A DNA stretch of 64,000 nt from Peptococcaceae bacterium BRH_c4b (GTDB taxonomy: Bacteria; Bacillota; Desulfotomaculia; Desulfotomaculales; Desulfocucumaceae), in contig LADO01000021.1 in assembly GCA_000961595.1 (NCBI GenBank), forward strand, positions 21,228-85,227, written 5' to 3'. The notes beneath the pieces are model-generated. The model worked only from the letters and a program-made list of their open reading frames with translations, was not told where the DNA came from and ran no database searches. Below are positions 1-9,038 of the stretch, in pieces (the first letter of the stretch is position 1; each line of letters begins with the position of its first letter). Position numbers and translations under genes: made by a program.

Positions 1-25
1 AAAAGAGAGCTATGGCTCTCTTTTA
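1..25 (-). terminator. Rho-independent terminator after the VanW-domain gene
   Basis: An AAAAGAGAGC stem closes over TATG with GCTCTCTTTT, giving a compact hairpin with T-runs on both sides. It lies directly downstream of the minus-strand VanW gene. Confidence 0.7.
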
Positions 26-35
26 AGGCAACATA

Positions 36-1559
36 TTACATTTCGCTCCCCGCCGTTCCCGGCGGAATAATTCCGCCGGGCGGTGTTGGTGTGCCGCTTT
101 CGGCGGTGTCCCCGCCAGCCTGGCCGTTGCCAGCTTCGACGGGTTTCTCGCTGTTATCATCAGGGCCGGCGGCCGGGTGCTGTCCTCCTGGCGGCTGGAC
201 CGGCACCGGCACACTCCCATTACCTTTACCCATCAGAATTAATTCGTTTAAAGGATGATAAAGACTGGGCGGCAGGGACTCAACCCTGGTAACACCGTTT
301 TCCAGCACTATTCTGTCAGCCGTTACCCGGGAACCCTTAACCCCCTTTCTTTTTACTTTCTGTGCTCCGCTGGGCAGGGTGGGATCGTCTTCATATACAA
401 CCTTGTAGTCAAATGTTTCCACGGTCCTGGTATTTATCGAAATATTTTTCTTATATGATGAATTGCCGTATACTTTAACTGTTATATAGCTGCCGTGAAC
501 GTATGTCTTGATGTATATATGCCTGTCCGTGCTGTTTTTAAATACAAAATCTATATTATCGTAAGCCACGGTGGCATCCCTGCCCGCAGGCGCATATGCC
601 ACCGGCAGGGAGTGGTTCTTACGGGAGACCACATCCAGGCCTGATAGGAGCACGACGTTGTAAAGAGTGGTGCTCACCTGGCAAACCCCTCCCCCCAGTC
701 CGTCCACCAACTCGTTGTTTACTATTACCTTGGCATTTTTGTATCCCGCCTCGGAGCTTCTGGGTCCCACGACTTTATTGAAGGAAACCTCCGTGCCCGG
801 AGGGACCAGCAAATCGTCCAGTGCGGAGGCGGCCACCCGGACATTAAAAGCGCGGTCAGTAACAGCGGCGTTGAACCTGGTAGTATAAGACGCCAGCAAG
901 GTGTCCAGGCCGTACCCCTGCACCTCTTCAGTGGTTATTTCCGGCGGCACTTTTTTCATGGTAAGTTCCACCCTTGGGGTTACCCGGTAATCCTCCAACA
1001 CCGACACCAGGCTTTTAAGGGCCTTATCTTGATCCACCAGAACGCCTTCACGGCCAGGGATAATTTCCACGGCATTATTTTTTGTTATGCTGATACCGGC
1101 ATTTTCGGGCCGGACTGTTAATTCCGCGGTCAATTCATCCAGTTTCCCGCTAAAAACCGTCCTGTCTACTTTGATTACCGGAGGTATTTCAACACCCTCC
1201 TCTTGCACCTGTTTCCTGGTCCGCCAGTTTTCCAGCAGGGAACCTTCTTTCCCGACTTGGAGGGCATTATCCATCATTTTTTCCCGATCCAGTGATGCTC
1301 CCAGGGACGCCGGCAACACTTGCCAGGCATTACCCTGGTATTCCAGGTAAACAGGAGTGGAAAGAAGTTCTTTTTCTGTGGCGATAAGTTTTTCCAGCCC
1401 CGCTTCCCTGTTCAGACCTGACAAATCCACACCCATGAATTTTACGCCCGTCAGTACTTTCTGTGCATGAGAAGCCTTGGTTGCGCCCATGAAGAGTAAT
1501 AGGGCTGCTGCCAGAAGTACTCCGATCAGCCCGCCGGTTATGGCTATTTTGTACTTCAA
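36..1559 (-). CDS. VanW family cell-wall protein with PG-binding and G5 domains
   Basis: 507-residue exported or membrane-anchored protein. Residues 7-27 form one hydrophobic segment. Residues ~60-215 fit the putative peptidoglycan-binding domain (PF12229) that usually precedes VanW. Residues ~230-360 are the VanW domain, with the conserved GGGVCQVSTTLYN stretch. Residues ~375-450 resemble a G5 domain, followed by a Pro/Gly-rich tail. The start is TTG: AGGAGG lies nine bases upstream and no better start exists. VanW proteins are common near the wall of Clostridia, but their biochemical activity is not established, so a wall-associated structural role is inference. Confidence 0.9.
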   Translation of the reverse strand: MKYKIAITGGLIGVLLAAALLLFMGATKASHAQKVLTGVKFMGVDLSGLNREAGLEKLIATEKELLSTPVYLEYQGNAWQVLPASLGASLDREKMMDNALQVGKEGSLLENWRTRKQVQEEGVEIPPVIKVDRTVFSGKLDELTAELTVRPENAGISITKNNAVEIIPGREGVLVDQDKALKSLVSVLEDYRVTPRVELTMKKVPPEITTEEVQGYGLDTLLASYTTRFNAAVTDRAFNVRVAASALDDLLVPPGTEVSFNKVVGPRSSEAGYKNAKVIVNNELVDGLGGGVCQVSTTLYNVVLLSGLDVVSRKNHSLPVAYAPAGRDATVAYDNIDFVFKNSTDRHIYIKTYVHGSYITVKVYGNSSYKKNISINTRTVETFDYKVVYEDDPTLPSGAQKVKRKGVKGSRVTADRIVLENGVTRVESLPPSLYHPLNELILMGKGNGSVPVPVQPPGGQHPAAGPDDNSEKPVEAGNGQAGGDTAESGTPTPPGGIIPPGTAGSEM

Positions 1560-1672
1560 GTTTTATTACCTCCTGTTACAAGAAGGACGCCCTGATTTTT
1601 ACCTGTGTTCCGACAATATATAAGTTTTAATCTTTTATGGCAAAATAATCCACGCAATCCCGCACAGCAAAA

Positions 1673-1706
1673 AAACCGGCGGGGACGCTTCCCACGGGCC
1701 GGTTTT
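1673..1706 (-). terminator. Terminator between DUF1292 and VanW genes
   Basis: An AAACCGGC arm pairs with GCCGGTTT across a 17-base loop and is followed on the minus strand by a run of seven T. It ends the DUF1292 transcript and separates it from the VanW gene. Confidence 0.7.
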
Positions 1707-1733
1707 ATTCCGGTTATTGATTATTATATCCCA

Positions 1734-2093
1734 TTATTCTTCTTGCGCAATCATTTCTTCCCAGGCATCCGCCACTTTTTCCCATTCCTCGTCGTCTTCT
1801 ATGTCAACCAGCAACTCGTTGCCCTCGGCATCCTTTTCAAACCTCAATATTATGGCCTCATCCGAATCATCATCCACCGGCAACAGGATGGCGTATTCCG
1901 TTCCTTCTATTTCAATAACATCAATTACTGTAAAATCCCGCTCCTCGCCGTTTTCATCCACCAGTGTCAAAACCTCATCTTCGCCGCAATCGCACCCGCA
2001 ATCATGATCGTGTCCGCACTGGTGCCCGTCCTGATGTTCATCACCCGCGCCATTTCCAGATTGATTTTTATTGTTATGATCCTTGTCAGACAA
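1734..2093 (-). CDS. DUF1292 domain-containing acidic protein
   Basis: 119 residues and very acidic. The N-terminal ~35 residues are rich in His, Asp and Cys (a GHDHDCGCDCGED-like stretch), which could bind metal. Residues ~38-110 match the DUF1292 pattern (TLVDENGEERDFTVIDVIEIEGTEYA...). The start is TTG with GAGGTGAG upstream. Family members (B. subtilis YrzB) sit beside ruvX and ireB in Firmicutes, as here. The function is unknown; the metal-rich N-terminal extension is unusual for the family. Confidence 0.85.
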   Translation of the reverse strand: MSDKDHNNKNQSGNGAGDEHQDGHQCGHDHDCGCDCGEDEVLTLVDENGEERDFTVIDVIEIEGTEYAILLPVDDDSDEAIILRFEKDAEGNELLVDIEDDEEWEKVADAWEEMIAQEE

Positions 2094-2166
2094 TTCAACT
2101 CACCTCAATAATAAAAAATTCACCCTATTGTATACCAGGAAAAGACACTTGTCAAGGAAAAGGAAT

Positions 2167-2356
2167 ATAAGTGAGCCTTGGGTTCGGAAGGGGTTATTCC
2201 CCTACCGAACATACGTTGGGGACATTCCTCACCCCAAAGTCAGACTTTTATTAGAGGTGTGTCCCCTTTCCTTAAAAGCGAACTTAGTTCGAGCTTTACA
2301 GCCTGTTTATCCTCGACCTTCGAGGACGGGGTCTTACAGGCTGTTAGCGAGATAAT
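2167..2356 (+). repeat. Repeat family A, copy 1, interrupted by a family B element
   Basis: Starts ATAAGTGAGCC and ends GTTAGCGAGATAA. It contains a hairpin with GGGTTCGG arms, a GCGAAC..GTTCG hairpin and an ACAGCCTGT..ACAGGCTGT stem enclosing CCCCG/CGGGG. The same ~130-bp unit recurs at 17678-17808 (inverted) and 30619-30747. In this copy 2211-2275 replaces the few bases after ACCGAAC and holds a separate inverted repeat. Confidence 0.85.
2218..2266. repeat. Repeat family B (GGGGACATTCC...TGTGTCCCC) inside family A copy
   Basis: Begins GGGGACATTCCTC and ends GAGGTGTGTCCCC, an imperfect inverted repeat. Related units occur at 8168-8283, 29808-29862, 48360-48433, 54217-54328 and 63596-63637. 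All are intergenic. They look like a dispersed REP/MITE-type family. Confidence 0.75.
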
Positions 2357-2382
2357 AGTCCGTTATGCAAAGAAAATCAAAC

Positions 2383-2805
2383 CTATTTTTTATTTCCGGC
2401 GGCATCCAGGTAACCCTGCAGTATTATGGCAGCTGCCACCTTGTCGATAACCTTTTTTCGCTTCGCTCTGCTGGTGTCCGCCTCCAGGAGGGCTTTTTCC
2501 GCCGCCACCGTGCTCAGACGCTCATCCCAGAGATCCACCGGCAGTGATAACAAGAAACCTATTTTTTCGGCAAAGGCCTTTGATTTTTCGCCCCTCTCCC
2601 CCAGGGTGCCGTTCATGTTCCTGGGCAGCCCAACCACCACTCTCTCCACATCGTAGCTGGCAGCCAGTTCCTTGATCCTACTCATATCCCTGCCCTGGTT
2701 GCCGTCACGGCGGATTACCTCCACGCCCTGGGCAGTCCAGCCCAGGGGATCGCTTATGGCAATCCCTATTCTTTTATCCCCCAAATCGATACCCATAATC
2801 CGCAC
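2383..2805 (-). CDS. ruvX: Putative Holliday junction resolvase, YqgF/RuvX
   Basis: About 140 residues if started at the GTG giving (M)[13 protein letters not shown], which matches the family N-terminus; the frame stays open to 2847, but that extension would overlap the upstream gene. RNase H-like fold: the first catalytic Asp is in [10 protein letters not shown], Glu/Asp residues occur in the [11 protein letters not shown] and WDERLST blocks, and the C-terminal [23 protein letters not shown] block is typical. It acts in pre-16S rRNA 5' maturation and possibly recombination. It follows the aldo/keto reductase gene and lies in the usual alaS-ireB-ruvX neighbourhood. Confidence 0.92.
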   Translation of the reverse strand: MRIMGIDLGDKRIGIAISDPLGWTAQGVEVIRRDGNQGRDMSRIKELAASYDVERVVVGLPRNMNGTLGERGEKSKAFAEKIGFLLSLPVDLWDERLSTVAAEKALLEADTSRAKRKKVIDKVAAAIILQGYLDAAGNKK

Positions 2806-2839
2806 CCAATCACCGCCGCTTAAGTTTATGATTATAAAA

Positions 2840-3787
2840 TTAAACAATTTTTATGCAAAATTCCGGGCAGGCACTGCCGCAGTAGCCGCACAGGCGGCAT
2901 AGGCCCTGCTCAATCTTCACCTTTCCGCCAACAATGCTCAGGGCCCCGGCGCCGCAGCGCTTTACGCATTCCCCGCAGCCCCGGCACCAGTCTTCAATAT
3001 GCAGCTGGCGCCTCTGTGAGCTTACTATTTGTTCAATCTCCCGTGTAACCGTAAGTCCGCCAAATATAGCAACATTGTAATCCACCTCCGCAGCGGTCCT
3101 CATACCCACCGCCACGGAAGCCAGACCGGACAGGGAAAGCACAAAGGAGAAGGCCTCCCCGCTGTTTCCTATGAGATTTCCTCCCCCCAGGGCCTTCATG
3201 CCGTACAATCCCTTGCCCGCCCGCCAGGCTTCCTGAATGGCGCCAATCATATCCTCCACCGTGCCATCACAAATACCTATACCGGAGATGTTAACCAGGG
3301 GATGTATGACGTCGAATTCCGGTACAGACGCAGCTGCCCTGACCCCCCGCACGGAATGGGTGGAGATGCCCACAGCCCGCACCACACCCCGCCGTTTGGC
3401 CTCAAGTAAATATTCCACCGCCTCCCAGTGCCCCTGGATGGTAAGCTCCGACTCCTGCTCATGCAAAAGAAAAATATCGATATAATCCCGCCCCAGCCCG
3501 GCCAAAGCAACGTCCAGGCTTTTTTTCATGCCTTCCCGGGTATAGGCGTAACATTTGGTGGTAATTATGGTTTCGTGCTCCCTGCCGCGAATGGCCTCCC
3601 TGATGTAAGGATAGGTCTGGTACAATTCCGCCGTGTCGATGAAATTAACCCCTGACTCCAGCGCCCGCCTAATCACGGCGACTCCCTCCCCCACCGGAAG
3701 ATTCGCCTGTAACGGTCCCACCGTAAGGGCGCCGAAACACAGTCGGGAAACCTTGATACCTGTTTTACCGAGATAGTTATATTCCAA
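2840..3787 (-). CDS. Aldo/keto reductase with C-terminal 2x[4Fe-4S] ferredoxin domain
   Basis: 315 residues. Residues 1-~255 form the AKR barrel: [13 protein letters not shown] at the N-terminus, catalytic Tyr in DTAELYQTY and His in FLLHEQE. Residues ~268-312 carry two Cys clusters, [12 protein letters not shown] and [12 protein letters not shown], predicted to hold [4Fe-4S] centres. Such fusions occur in anaerobes and suggest electron transfer from ferredoxin rather than only NADPH; the substrate is unknown. It lies between ireB and ruvX, with tandem terminators upstream and a near-perfect palindrome 20 bases before the start. Confidence 0.9.
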   Translation of the reverse strand: MEYNYLGKTGIKVSRLCFGALTVGPLQANLPVGEGVAVIRRALESGVNFIDTAELYQTYPYIREAIRGREHETIITTKCYAYTREGMKKSLDVALAGLGRDYIDIFLLHEQESELTIQGHWEAVEYLLEAKRRGVVRAVGISTHSVRGVRAAASVPEFDVIHPLVNISGIGICDGTVEDMIGAIQEAWRAGKGLYGMKALGGGNLIGNSGEAFSFVLSLSGLASVAVGMRTAAEVDYNVAIFGGLTVTREIEQIVSSQRRQLHIEDWCRGCGECVKRCGAGALSIVGGKVKIEQGLCRLCGYCGSACPEFCIKIV

Positions 3788-3807
3788 AACGTTTCACCTT
3801 AATTTTA

Positions 3808-3833
3808 GGGAATTATCCACCTGGATAATTCCC
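3808..3833. promoter_or_regulatory. 26-bp palindrome upstream of the aldo/keto reductase
   Basis: GGGAATTATCCA and TGGATAATTCCC are perfect 12-base arms separated by CC. There is no T-run, and a two-base loop is too short for a terminator hairpin, so a dimeric repressor operator is the better reading. The regulator is not identified in this window. Confidence 0.5.
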
Positions 3834-3844
3834 AACCTCAATTA

Positions 3845-3921
3845 AAAAAGGGGCTGCCGCCCCTCAGGACTATCGGTCCTTCACCCCGATCTATAAAAAA
3901 CCCTGCCGGGTAGCAGGGTTA
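3845..3921 (-). terminator. Two tandem terminators downstream of ireB
   Basis: On the minus strand the first hairpin (AACCCTGC..GCAGGGTT then TTTT) overlaps the ireB stop. The second (GGGGC GGCA GCCCC then TTTTTT) follows ~40 bases later. Between them is an AGGAC-CGATA-GTCCT hairpin. Together they insulate ireB from the aldo/keto reductase. Confidence 0.75.
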
Positions 3922-4176
3922 CTTTTCCAGGTAGTTTTTAACCAGTTCTTCCAGCAATTCGTCCCTTTCCAGCCGCCGGATAAGACTTCTGGCGTTACTG
4001 TGGCTGGTTATGTAGGCCGGGTCGCCGGACAACAGGTAGCCCACAATCTGGTTAATGGGGTTATATCCCTTTTGCTTCAGGGCGGTATACACCGTCAGCA
4101 GTATTTCCCTGGCCTGGTTTACTTCTTCTGCCTGCACCTTAAACATCACAGTTTCTTCAAATGGTTCTTTGAGCAC
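3919..4176 (-). CDS. ireB: IreB family regulatory phosphoprotein
   Basis: 85 residues containing the family signature [34 protein letters not shown] (given here in two parts: residues ~26-45 and ~46-60) and the C-terminal [19 protein letters not shown]. IreB (formerly DUF965) is a substrate of the PASTA kinase IreK in Enterococcus and tunes the cell-envelope stress response. It is encoded directly downstream of alaS, as in most Firmicutes. The gene ends within its terminator. Confidence 0.93.
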   Translation of the reverse strand: MLKEPFEETVMFKVQAEEVNQAREILLTVYTALKQKGYNPINQIVGYLLSGDPAYITSHSNARSLIRRLERDELLEELVKNYLEK

Positions 4177-4316
4177 GGTTTAGCCCCCCTTAAGAAAAAT
4201 ATAACCTCATTTCGTATTAATAATTCGTTGTTGTTTAACCTTTTCCTCCATTACTATAAAAAGCCACTTAAAATTATTATAAATAAGGTTTGAGCGGTTT
4301 GTTACACCCGCCCGTT

Positions 4317-6962
4317 TCAGTCCTTAATTTGCTCACCGGTAACGATCCTGGCCCTGTCCAGTGCATCCTGTATATGCCCGGCATCCTTACCCCCGGCCAT
4401 AGCCATCTCGGGACGTCCGCCGCCGCCGCCGCCCACCACTGTGGCAGCCTCCTTGATAATCTTACCTGCATGCAGCCCGCGGCTAAGCAGGTCTTTGGTT
4501 ACAGCCACCACCAAATTGACCCTGTCTCCCGCCGGACTTGCCAGCACTATAACTCCCGACCCCAGGCGATCCCTGAGCAGGTCCACCATGGCCCGCAGAC
4601 TGTCCATGTCCGGAACGGCGGTTCGGGCGGCCAGGAATTTGATCCCTTTCAAATCTGTAACCTGGTCAAGCATGCTTTGCACCTCAAAGCGGGCCAGCTT
4701 GGCCCTAAGGGCTTCGGTTTCATGCTCCAGTTCCCGGTAATCCCGGACCAGTGCATCCACCCGGTGCACAACCTCATGGGAGGCCGCCTTAACGCTCCGG
4801 GCGATTTTTTCCAGTTGCTCGTCTCTGGCGTAGATATAACGCAAAGCTCCCTCACCCGTAACAGCTTCCACCCTGCGCAACCCGGAACCCACTGAACTTT
4901 CTCCCAGCATCTTGAACAGGCCCACTTCGGCGGTGCAACGCACATGGGTACCACCACACAGTTCCAGGCTGAAATCCCCCATTTTTACCAGCCGCACCCG
5001 CTCACCGTATTTCTCTCCGAAGAGCGCCGCCGCACCTGCGGCCCGGGCCTCTGCCAGGGAAGTTTCCGCAGTATCCACCGGCAGGTTATCCAGCACCCTG
5101 GAGTTTACTATTTCTTCTATGCTGCGTATTTCTTCCGGCGACACGGTAGTAAAATGGGTAAAGTCAAATCTGAGCCTGTCAGGCTCCACCAGGGAGCCGG
5201 CCTGATTTACATGATCCCCCAATACCGCTTTCAGAGCCTTGTGCAACAGGTGGGTGGCGGAGTGGTTACGACCTACGGCGGCACGTCTACCGGCATCCAC
5301 CGTCACCGACACCTCATCATTTTCCCGGATCATGCCGCTTACCACCCTGCCCCGGTGTACAAAAAGACCTTCCACCGGCTTATATACCTCATATACGTCA
5401 ATTTCCAGCTCCGTTCCCGTAACCCTGGCGTAATCCGTTACCTGTCCGCCTGATTCCGCATAACAGGGGGTGATATCCAGCACAAAGTGAATTTCCTCCC
5501 CGGCCACCGCCCGGTCAGCCTGCTGACCCTCTTTAATTAAAGCCAATACCCTTCCTCTGGCTTCCAAGGTACTGTAGCCCACAAAATCTGTCTCGCCGTA
5601 TTTATCCCGCACATTCTTAAACAATACTCCGGTTTCGGACAGGTATTCCGTCTCCTGCCTGGCACTGCGGGCCCGGTGGCGCTGCTCCTCCATAGCCACG
5701 GCAAAACCGTCCTCATCCACTCCCAGGCTATTTTCGTCAGCAATTTCCCTGGTTAGCTCCAGAGGGAAGCCGAAGGTATCGTACAGTTTAAAAGCATCTA
5801 CGCCGGTAATCTGCTTTTTGCCCGAAGATTTGGCCTCCTGCACCAGTTTGTTAAGTATCTCCGTGCCCTGGGAAAGGGTTTCGCCGAAACGCTCTTCCTC
5901 GATACGCATTACTTTTAAAACGTGCTCCCGGTTCTCTTCCAACTCCGGGTAGGCGGCAGACATCTGCCGGATGATGGCACCGGCCACCTTGTAGAGAAAA
6001 GGCTCGGCCTCGCCTAGCAGGCGGCCGAAGCGCACCGCCCGGCGGATTAGGCGGCGTAATACATAACCGCGACCCTCATTGGAGGGAAGCGCCCCGTCGG
6101 CAACGGCAAAGGTAACCGCCCGGCAATGGTCGGCAATAACTTTCAGGCCGAGGTCGGTATCTTTATCTATACCATATTTGACGCCTATTTCACCGGCGGT
6201 AAAATCCATTATTTCCCTGAACAAATCGGTATCAAAGTTTGAGGGTACATTCTGTAATACCGAAGCAACCCGCTCCAGCCCCATGCCGGTGTCGATTCCC
6301 TTGTTTTCCAGGGGTGCGTAATTACCGGACTCATCCCTGAAAAACTGGATAAACACCAGGTTCCATATCTCCAGGTAGCGGTCACAGTCGCACCCCACGG
6401 CACAATCCGGGCTGCCGCAGCCTCTTTCCTCACCCAGATCTATATATATTTCCGAGCACGGGCCGCATGGTCCCACGCCTATTTCCCAGAAGTTAGTATC
6501 TTTGTCCATTCTGACAATGCGGCTTTCCGGTATCCCCACATCCTGACGCCATATATCAAAGGCCTCATCATCATCCAGGTAGATAGTAATCCACAGCCTG
6601 TCTGCCGGAATTTCCAGTTGTTCCGTCACAAATTCCCAGGCCCAGCTAATGGCTTCCTTCTTAAAATAATCTCCGAAAGAAAAGTTGCCCAGCATTTCGA
6701 AGAAGGTATGGTGCCTTGCGGTTCGCCCCACAGATTCAATGTCCGGTGTGCGCAGACATTTCTGACAGGTGGTAGCCCGACGCACTTCCGGCTTCGCCGC
6801 TCCGGTAAAATATGGCTTAAAGGGTACCATTCCGGCGGCGGTCCATAGTATACTGGGGTCGTTGGCCGGAATCAATGAGGCACTGGGCAAAATTCTATGC
6901 CCCTTGTTTTCAAAATAACTCAAATATTTCTCCCTGATTTCGCTTCCGGACATTCTCTTCAA
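4317..6962 (-). CDS. alaS: Alanine--tRNA ligase
   Basis: 881 residues, the usual full length. Order: class II catalytic core (1-~460, starting SGSEIREKYLSYFENKGH), the editing domain with the zinc motif HSATH (~565) and CGGTH (~667), and the C-terminal DHHA1/C-Ala domain ending in the glycine run GGGGGGRPEMA. A TTG start with AAGGTGG upstream gives MKRMSGSE; the ATG at codon 4 is too far from that site. It charges tRNA-Ala, one copy of which is encoded in this window at 53910-53984. It has its own promoter and no T-box. Confidence 0.98.
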   Translation of the reverse strand: MKRMSGSEIREKYLSYFENKGHRILPSASLIPANDPSILWTAAGMVPFKPYFTGAAKPEVRRATTCQKCLRTPDIESVGRTARHHTFFEMLGNFSFGDYFKKEAISWAWEFVTEQLEIPADRLWITIYLDDDEAFDIWRQDVGIPESRIVRMDKDTNFWEIGVGPCGPCSEIYIDLGEERGCGSPDCAVGCDCDRYLEIWNLVFIQFFRDESGNYAPLENKGIDTGMGLERVASVLQNVPSNFDTDLFREIMDFTAGEIGVKYGIDKDTDLGLKVIADHCRAVTFAVADGALPSNEGRGYVLRRLIRRAVRFGRLLGEAEPFLYKVAGAIIRQMSAAYPELEENREHVLKVMRIEEERFGETLSQGTEILNKLVQEAKSSGKKQITGVDAFKLYDTFGFPLELTREIADENSLGVDEDGFAVAMEEQRHRARSARQETEYLSETGVLFKNVRDKYGETDFVGYSTLEARGRVLALIKEGQQADRAVAGEEIHFVLDITPCYAESGGQVTDYARVTGTELEIDVYEVYKPVEGLFVHRGRVVSGMIRENDEVSVTVDAGRRAAVGRNHSATHLLHKALKAVLGDHVNQAGSLVEPDRLRFDFTHFTTVSPEEIRSIEEIVNSRVLDNLPVDTAETSLAEARAAGAAALFGEKYGERVRLVKMGDFSLELCGGTHVRCTAEVGLFKMLGESSVGSGLRRVEAVTGEGALRYIYARDEQLEKIARSVKAASHEVVHRVDALVRDYRELEHETEALRAKLARFEVQSMLDQVTDLKGIKFLAARTAVPDMDSLRAMVDLLRDRLGSGVIVLASPAGDRVNLVVAVTKDLLSRGLHAGKIIKEAATVVGGGGGGRPEMAMAGGKDAGHIQDALDRARIVTGEQIKD

Positions 6963-7014
6963 ACTATCACTCCACCTTCTTACCTTTTCCTGCCACCCCG
7001 AATTTTGCTGTATA

Positions 7015-7044
7015 ATTATACATAATACGCCCGTAAAGTGTCAA
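7015..7044 (-). promoter_or_regulatory. alaS promoter
   Basis: On the minus strand, TTGACA (7039-7044) and TATAAT (7015-7020) are separated by 18 bases. The -10 lies inside the perfect palindrome TGTATAATTATACA (7009-7022). It sits about 50 bases upstream of alaS, too near for a T-box leader. Confidence 0.75.
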
Positions 7045-7079
7045 GAATCGGTTTGAGCGGCAGTTTTGGAAGCGGCCTC

Positions 7080-8120
7080 CTAGACCAAAAAGAGCTTACG
7101 CCCTGCAAAGGACAGAAATATTTTCAAAACTGCCGTAGCCGGTACCGCCAGCAACATACCCGTAAGGCCGTATAGCTTGCCGCCGGCGAACAGAAAAATG
7201 ATAACCGCCAGCGGGTGCAGCCCCACCCTGTCTCCCAACAATTTGGGAGAAATGACGTTGCCCTCTAACTGTTGAATCACGAAAAAGGCCAGCACCACCT
7301 TAACGGCCAGCCACTTAGAGGTAAGCAGGGCCAGGGCCACTGCGGGAACGGCCCCAATGGCAGGGCCGAAATAAGGAATTAATTCGGTCAGCCCGGCAAA
7401 GATGCCCAGGGTGAGGGCAAATTCCACGCCCAGGGCGGCCAGGGTCAGTCCCACCAGAAGCCCCACCACTAGACAGACCAGCAGGTAGCCCTGGATATAG
7501 TTTTTCAGCACACGGTTGACATCACCAAGCAGTTCCAGCACATCCATCCGCCAGCGCAAGGGTATCAACCGGGTCATTTCGGCTTTGCACCGCCCCAAAT
7601 CCTTTAAAATATAAAAGGCCAGCACCGGGGCCAGTAAAATATTGACTATATGCCCCACCAAACCTACCATCCCGGCGGCGGCCCTCTCGGCTACGGATAA
7701 TATTTTTTTCTCCAGATGGTTTATACGGGCATCGATTATTTCTTTCATTTCCCTGGGCAGCCCGGCCCTGGTATACCTGTCCTGAAATTCTTCGGCCATA
7801 TCCTGCACCTGTCTGGTGTACACCGGAACCGTGCCGGTCAGGGTGTTAAGCTGCCCCACCAGTCTGGGCAGCCCGTACAGTCCCATGGCCGCACCCAACA
7901 CAACCATGGCCAGGTACACCACCAGGATCGACGAAACCCGCCTGTGCCCTCGCCTCTCCACGGCGTCCACCAAAGGACTCAGCAGGTACACCAGTACCCC
8001 GGCCATTAAAAAAGCCGGTAATATACTCCTTATTAAATAAAGCATGTACAGCGCGCCGGTAAAAATAATCGCATAAAACAATCTGCGCCGGATTGTTATT
8101 TCACTCCACCAGGACACCAT
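7080..8120 (-). CDS. AI-2E family transporter (PerM/YdbI-like permease)
   Basis: 346 residues with about eight hydrophobic segments. The C-terminal half has the family pattern ELIPYFGPAIGAVPAVALAL and QQLEGNVISPKLLGDRVGLHP, and FLFAGGKLYGLTGMLLAVPA near the end. The family includes TqsA-type exporters and Na+/H+ antiporters, so the substrate cannot be called. It lies upstream of alaS on the same strand. The TAG stop is embedded in CTAGGAGGCCG, a sequence also found at the stop codons of cinA and ffh. Confidence 0.9.
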   Translation of the reverse strand: MVSWWSEITIRRRLFYAIIFTGALYMLYLIRSILPAFLMAGVLVYLLSPLVDAVERRGHRRVSSILVVYLAMVVLGAAMGLYGLPRLVGQLNTLTGTVPVYTRQVQDMAEEFQDRYTRAGLPREMKEIIDARINHLEKKILSVAERAAAGMVGLVGHIVNILLAPVLAFYILKDLGRCKAEMTRLIPLRWRMDVLELLGDVNRVLKNYIQGYLLVCLVVGLLVGLTLAALGVEFALTLGIFAGLTELIPYFGPAIGAVPAVALALLTSKWLAVKVVLAFFVIQQLEGNVISPKLLGDRVGLHPLAVIIFLFAGGKLYGLTGMLLAVPATAVLKIFLSFAGRKLFLV

Positions 8121-8167
8121 ACGTCACCCCGAAAGTAATCAATATTCCAGTAGGGGTTAAAATGAAT

Positions 8168-8283
8168 GGGGACACACCTCTAAATAGGAAAGGAGACACA
8201 CCTCCATTTGGAGCCTTGCTCTGGGGTAGGAGGAATGTCCCCAATTAAAACCTGACTTTAGGGTCGGAGGAATGTCCCCAATT
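8168..8283. repeat. Repeat family B cluster
   Basis: Contains GGGGACACACCTC, a second GGAGACACACCTCC, and two AGGAATGTCCCCAATT ends, so at least two degenerate units lie back to back. It fills the space between the AI-2E permease gene and the small downstream genes. Confidence 0.7.
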
Positions 8284-8309
8284 GTAGAAAAAAAGTGAGG
8301 ATTGTATCC

Positions 8310-8498
8310 TCACTTCATCCTGTTCACCCTTCTTGATATACCCTGGACCAGATTTTGCGCACTTTTCTGCCAGGCGCCGGTATCCGCCAGTTGCTTTAAA
8401 TCTTTGACTTCCATTTTGCGTTGGGGTTTCATGAATAACCCGGCGAAAGCCCCCATCATGGCACCGGCAATCACACCCCGTAGAAATCCCTTTTTCAT
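8310..8498 (-). CDS. Small glycine-rich single-pass membrane protein
   Basis: 62 residues. The basic start MKKG is followed by a Gly/Ala-rich hydrophobic segment (residues ~5-22, GVIAGAMMGAFAGLFM). The remainder is a charged, probably helical tail ending in SRRVNRMK. It resembles short YtxH-like proteins in layout only. A GGGGG-rich ribosome binding site lies upstream. No function can be assigned. Confidence 0.65.
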   Translation of the reverse strand: MKKGFLRGVIAGAMMGAFAGLFMKPQRKMEVKDLKQLADTGAWQKSAQNLVQGISRRVNRMK

Positions 8499-8518
8499 GA
8501 ATATTCCCCCCGGTTATT

Positions 8519-8692
8519 TTACATAAGAAATTCGTTATGCGGATCAAAGGCTACCAGGCTGCCGTCCTCGGCAACCTCATAGATCTGCACACCTTCCTTA
8601 TTCAGCCTGTATTCAACGCAGCAATCCCAGCAGTAATACTGCTCCACACCCACTTTGCCGGTAGCTTTGCCGCCACAAATAGGGCACTGCAA
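8519..8692 (-). CDS. Small zinc-ribbon protein
   Basis: About 57 residues from a TTG start. GGGAGG lies nine bases upstream, and the longer upstream frame is not protein-like. The sequence begins (M)QCPICGG and has YYCWDCC at residues ~18-24, a two-CxxC zinc ribbon, followed by a region rich in Glu and Val. The family is unknown to me. A TATAAT-like box ~30 bases upstream suggests a separate promoter. Confidence 0.7.
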   Translation of the reverse strand: MQCPICGGKATGKVGVEQYYCWDCCVEYRLNKEGVQIYEVAEDGSLVAFDPHNEFLM

Positions 8693-8888
8693 ATCGTCTC
8701 GCCTCCCAAACCCTTCATGATGAATATTATAACCGCTTATAAAACAAAAAATGCGCCACTTACGTACATTCATATTTGTCTCCACCACCGCTAAAAAGGA
8801 GACCAAGATATTGTGCCCCAGCAACTCCTTTAGCTGCATTTTAATGGTCAAAGAAGTTGTTTGTTATATTATTACCACCATTTAATTA

Positions 8889-8917
8889 TTGATTATTACC
8901 AATAAGTTAAATATAAT
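8889..8917 (+). promoter_or_regulatory. Promoter of the secreted repeat-protein gene
   Basis: TTGATT (8889-8894) and TATAAT (8912-8917) are 17 bases apart, upstream of the plus-strand gene at 9039. The implied leader is ~115 bases and contains an unused AAGGAGGG. Confidence 0.6.
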
Positions 8918-9038
8918 TCTTCAAGGAGGGTATTCCATCTATAATCTATAGATTAGTATCGAATAAATGGTAAATTTACCTTTAGCTTCCCTGTCTAACA
9001 AAATATTTAGCAAATTGGCAGAAAGGATTTTAAACACG

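Noticed and set aside
3845..3921. Possible riboswitch between ireB and the aldo/keto reductase
   Set aside because: The hairpins are explained as tandem terminators of ireB, and no known riboswitch core was recognised.
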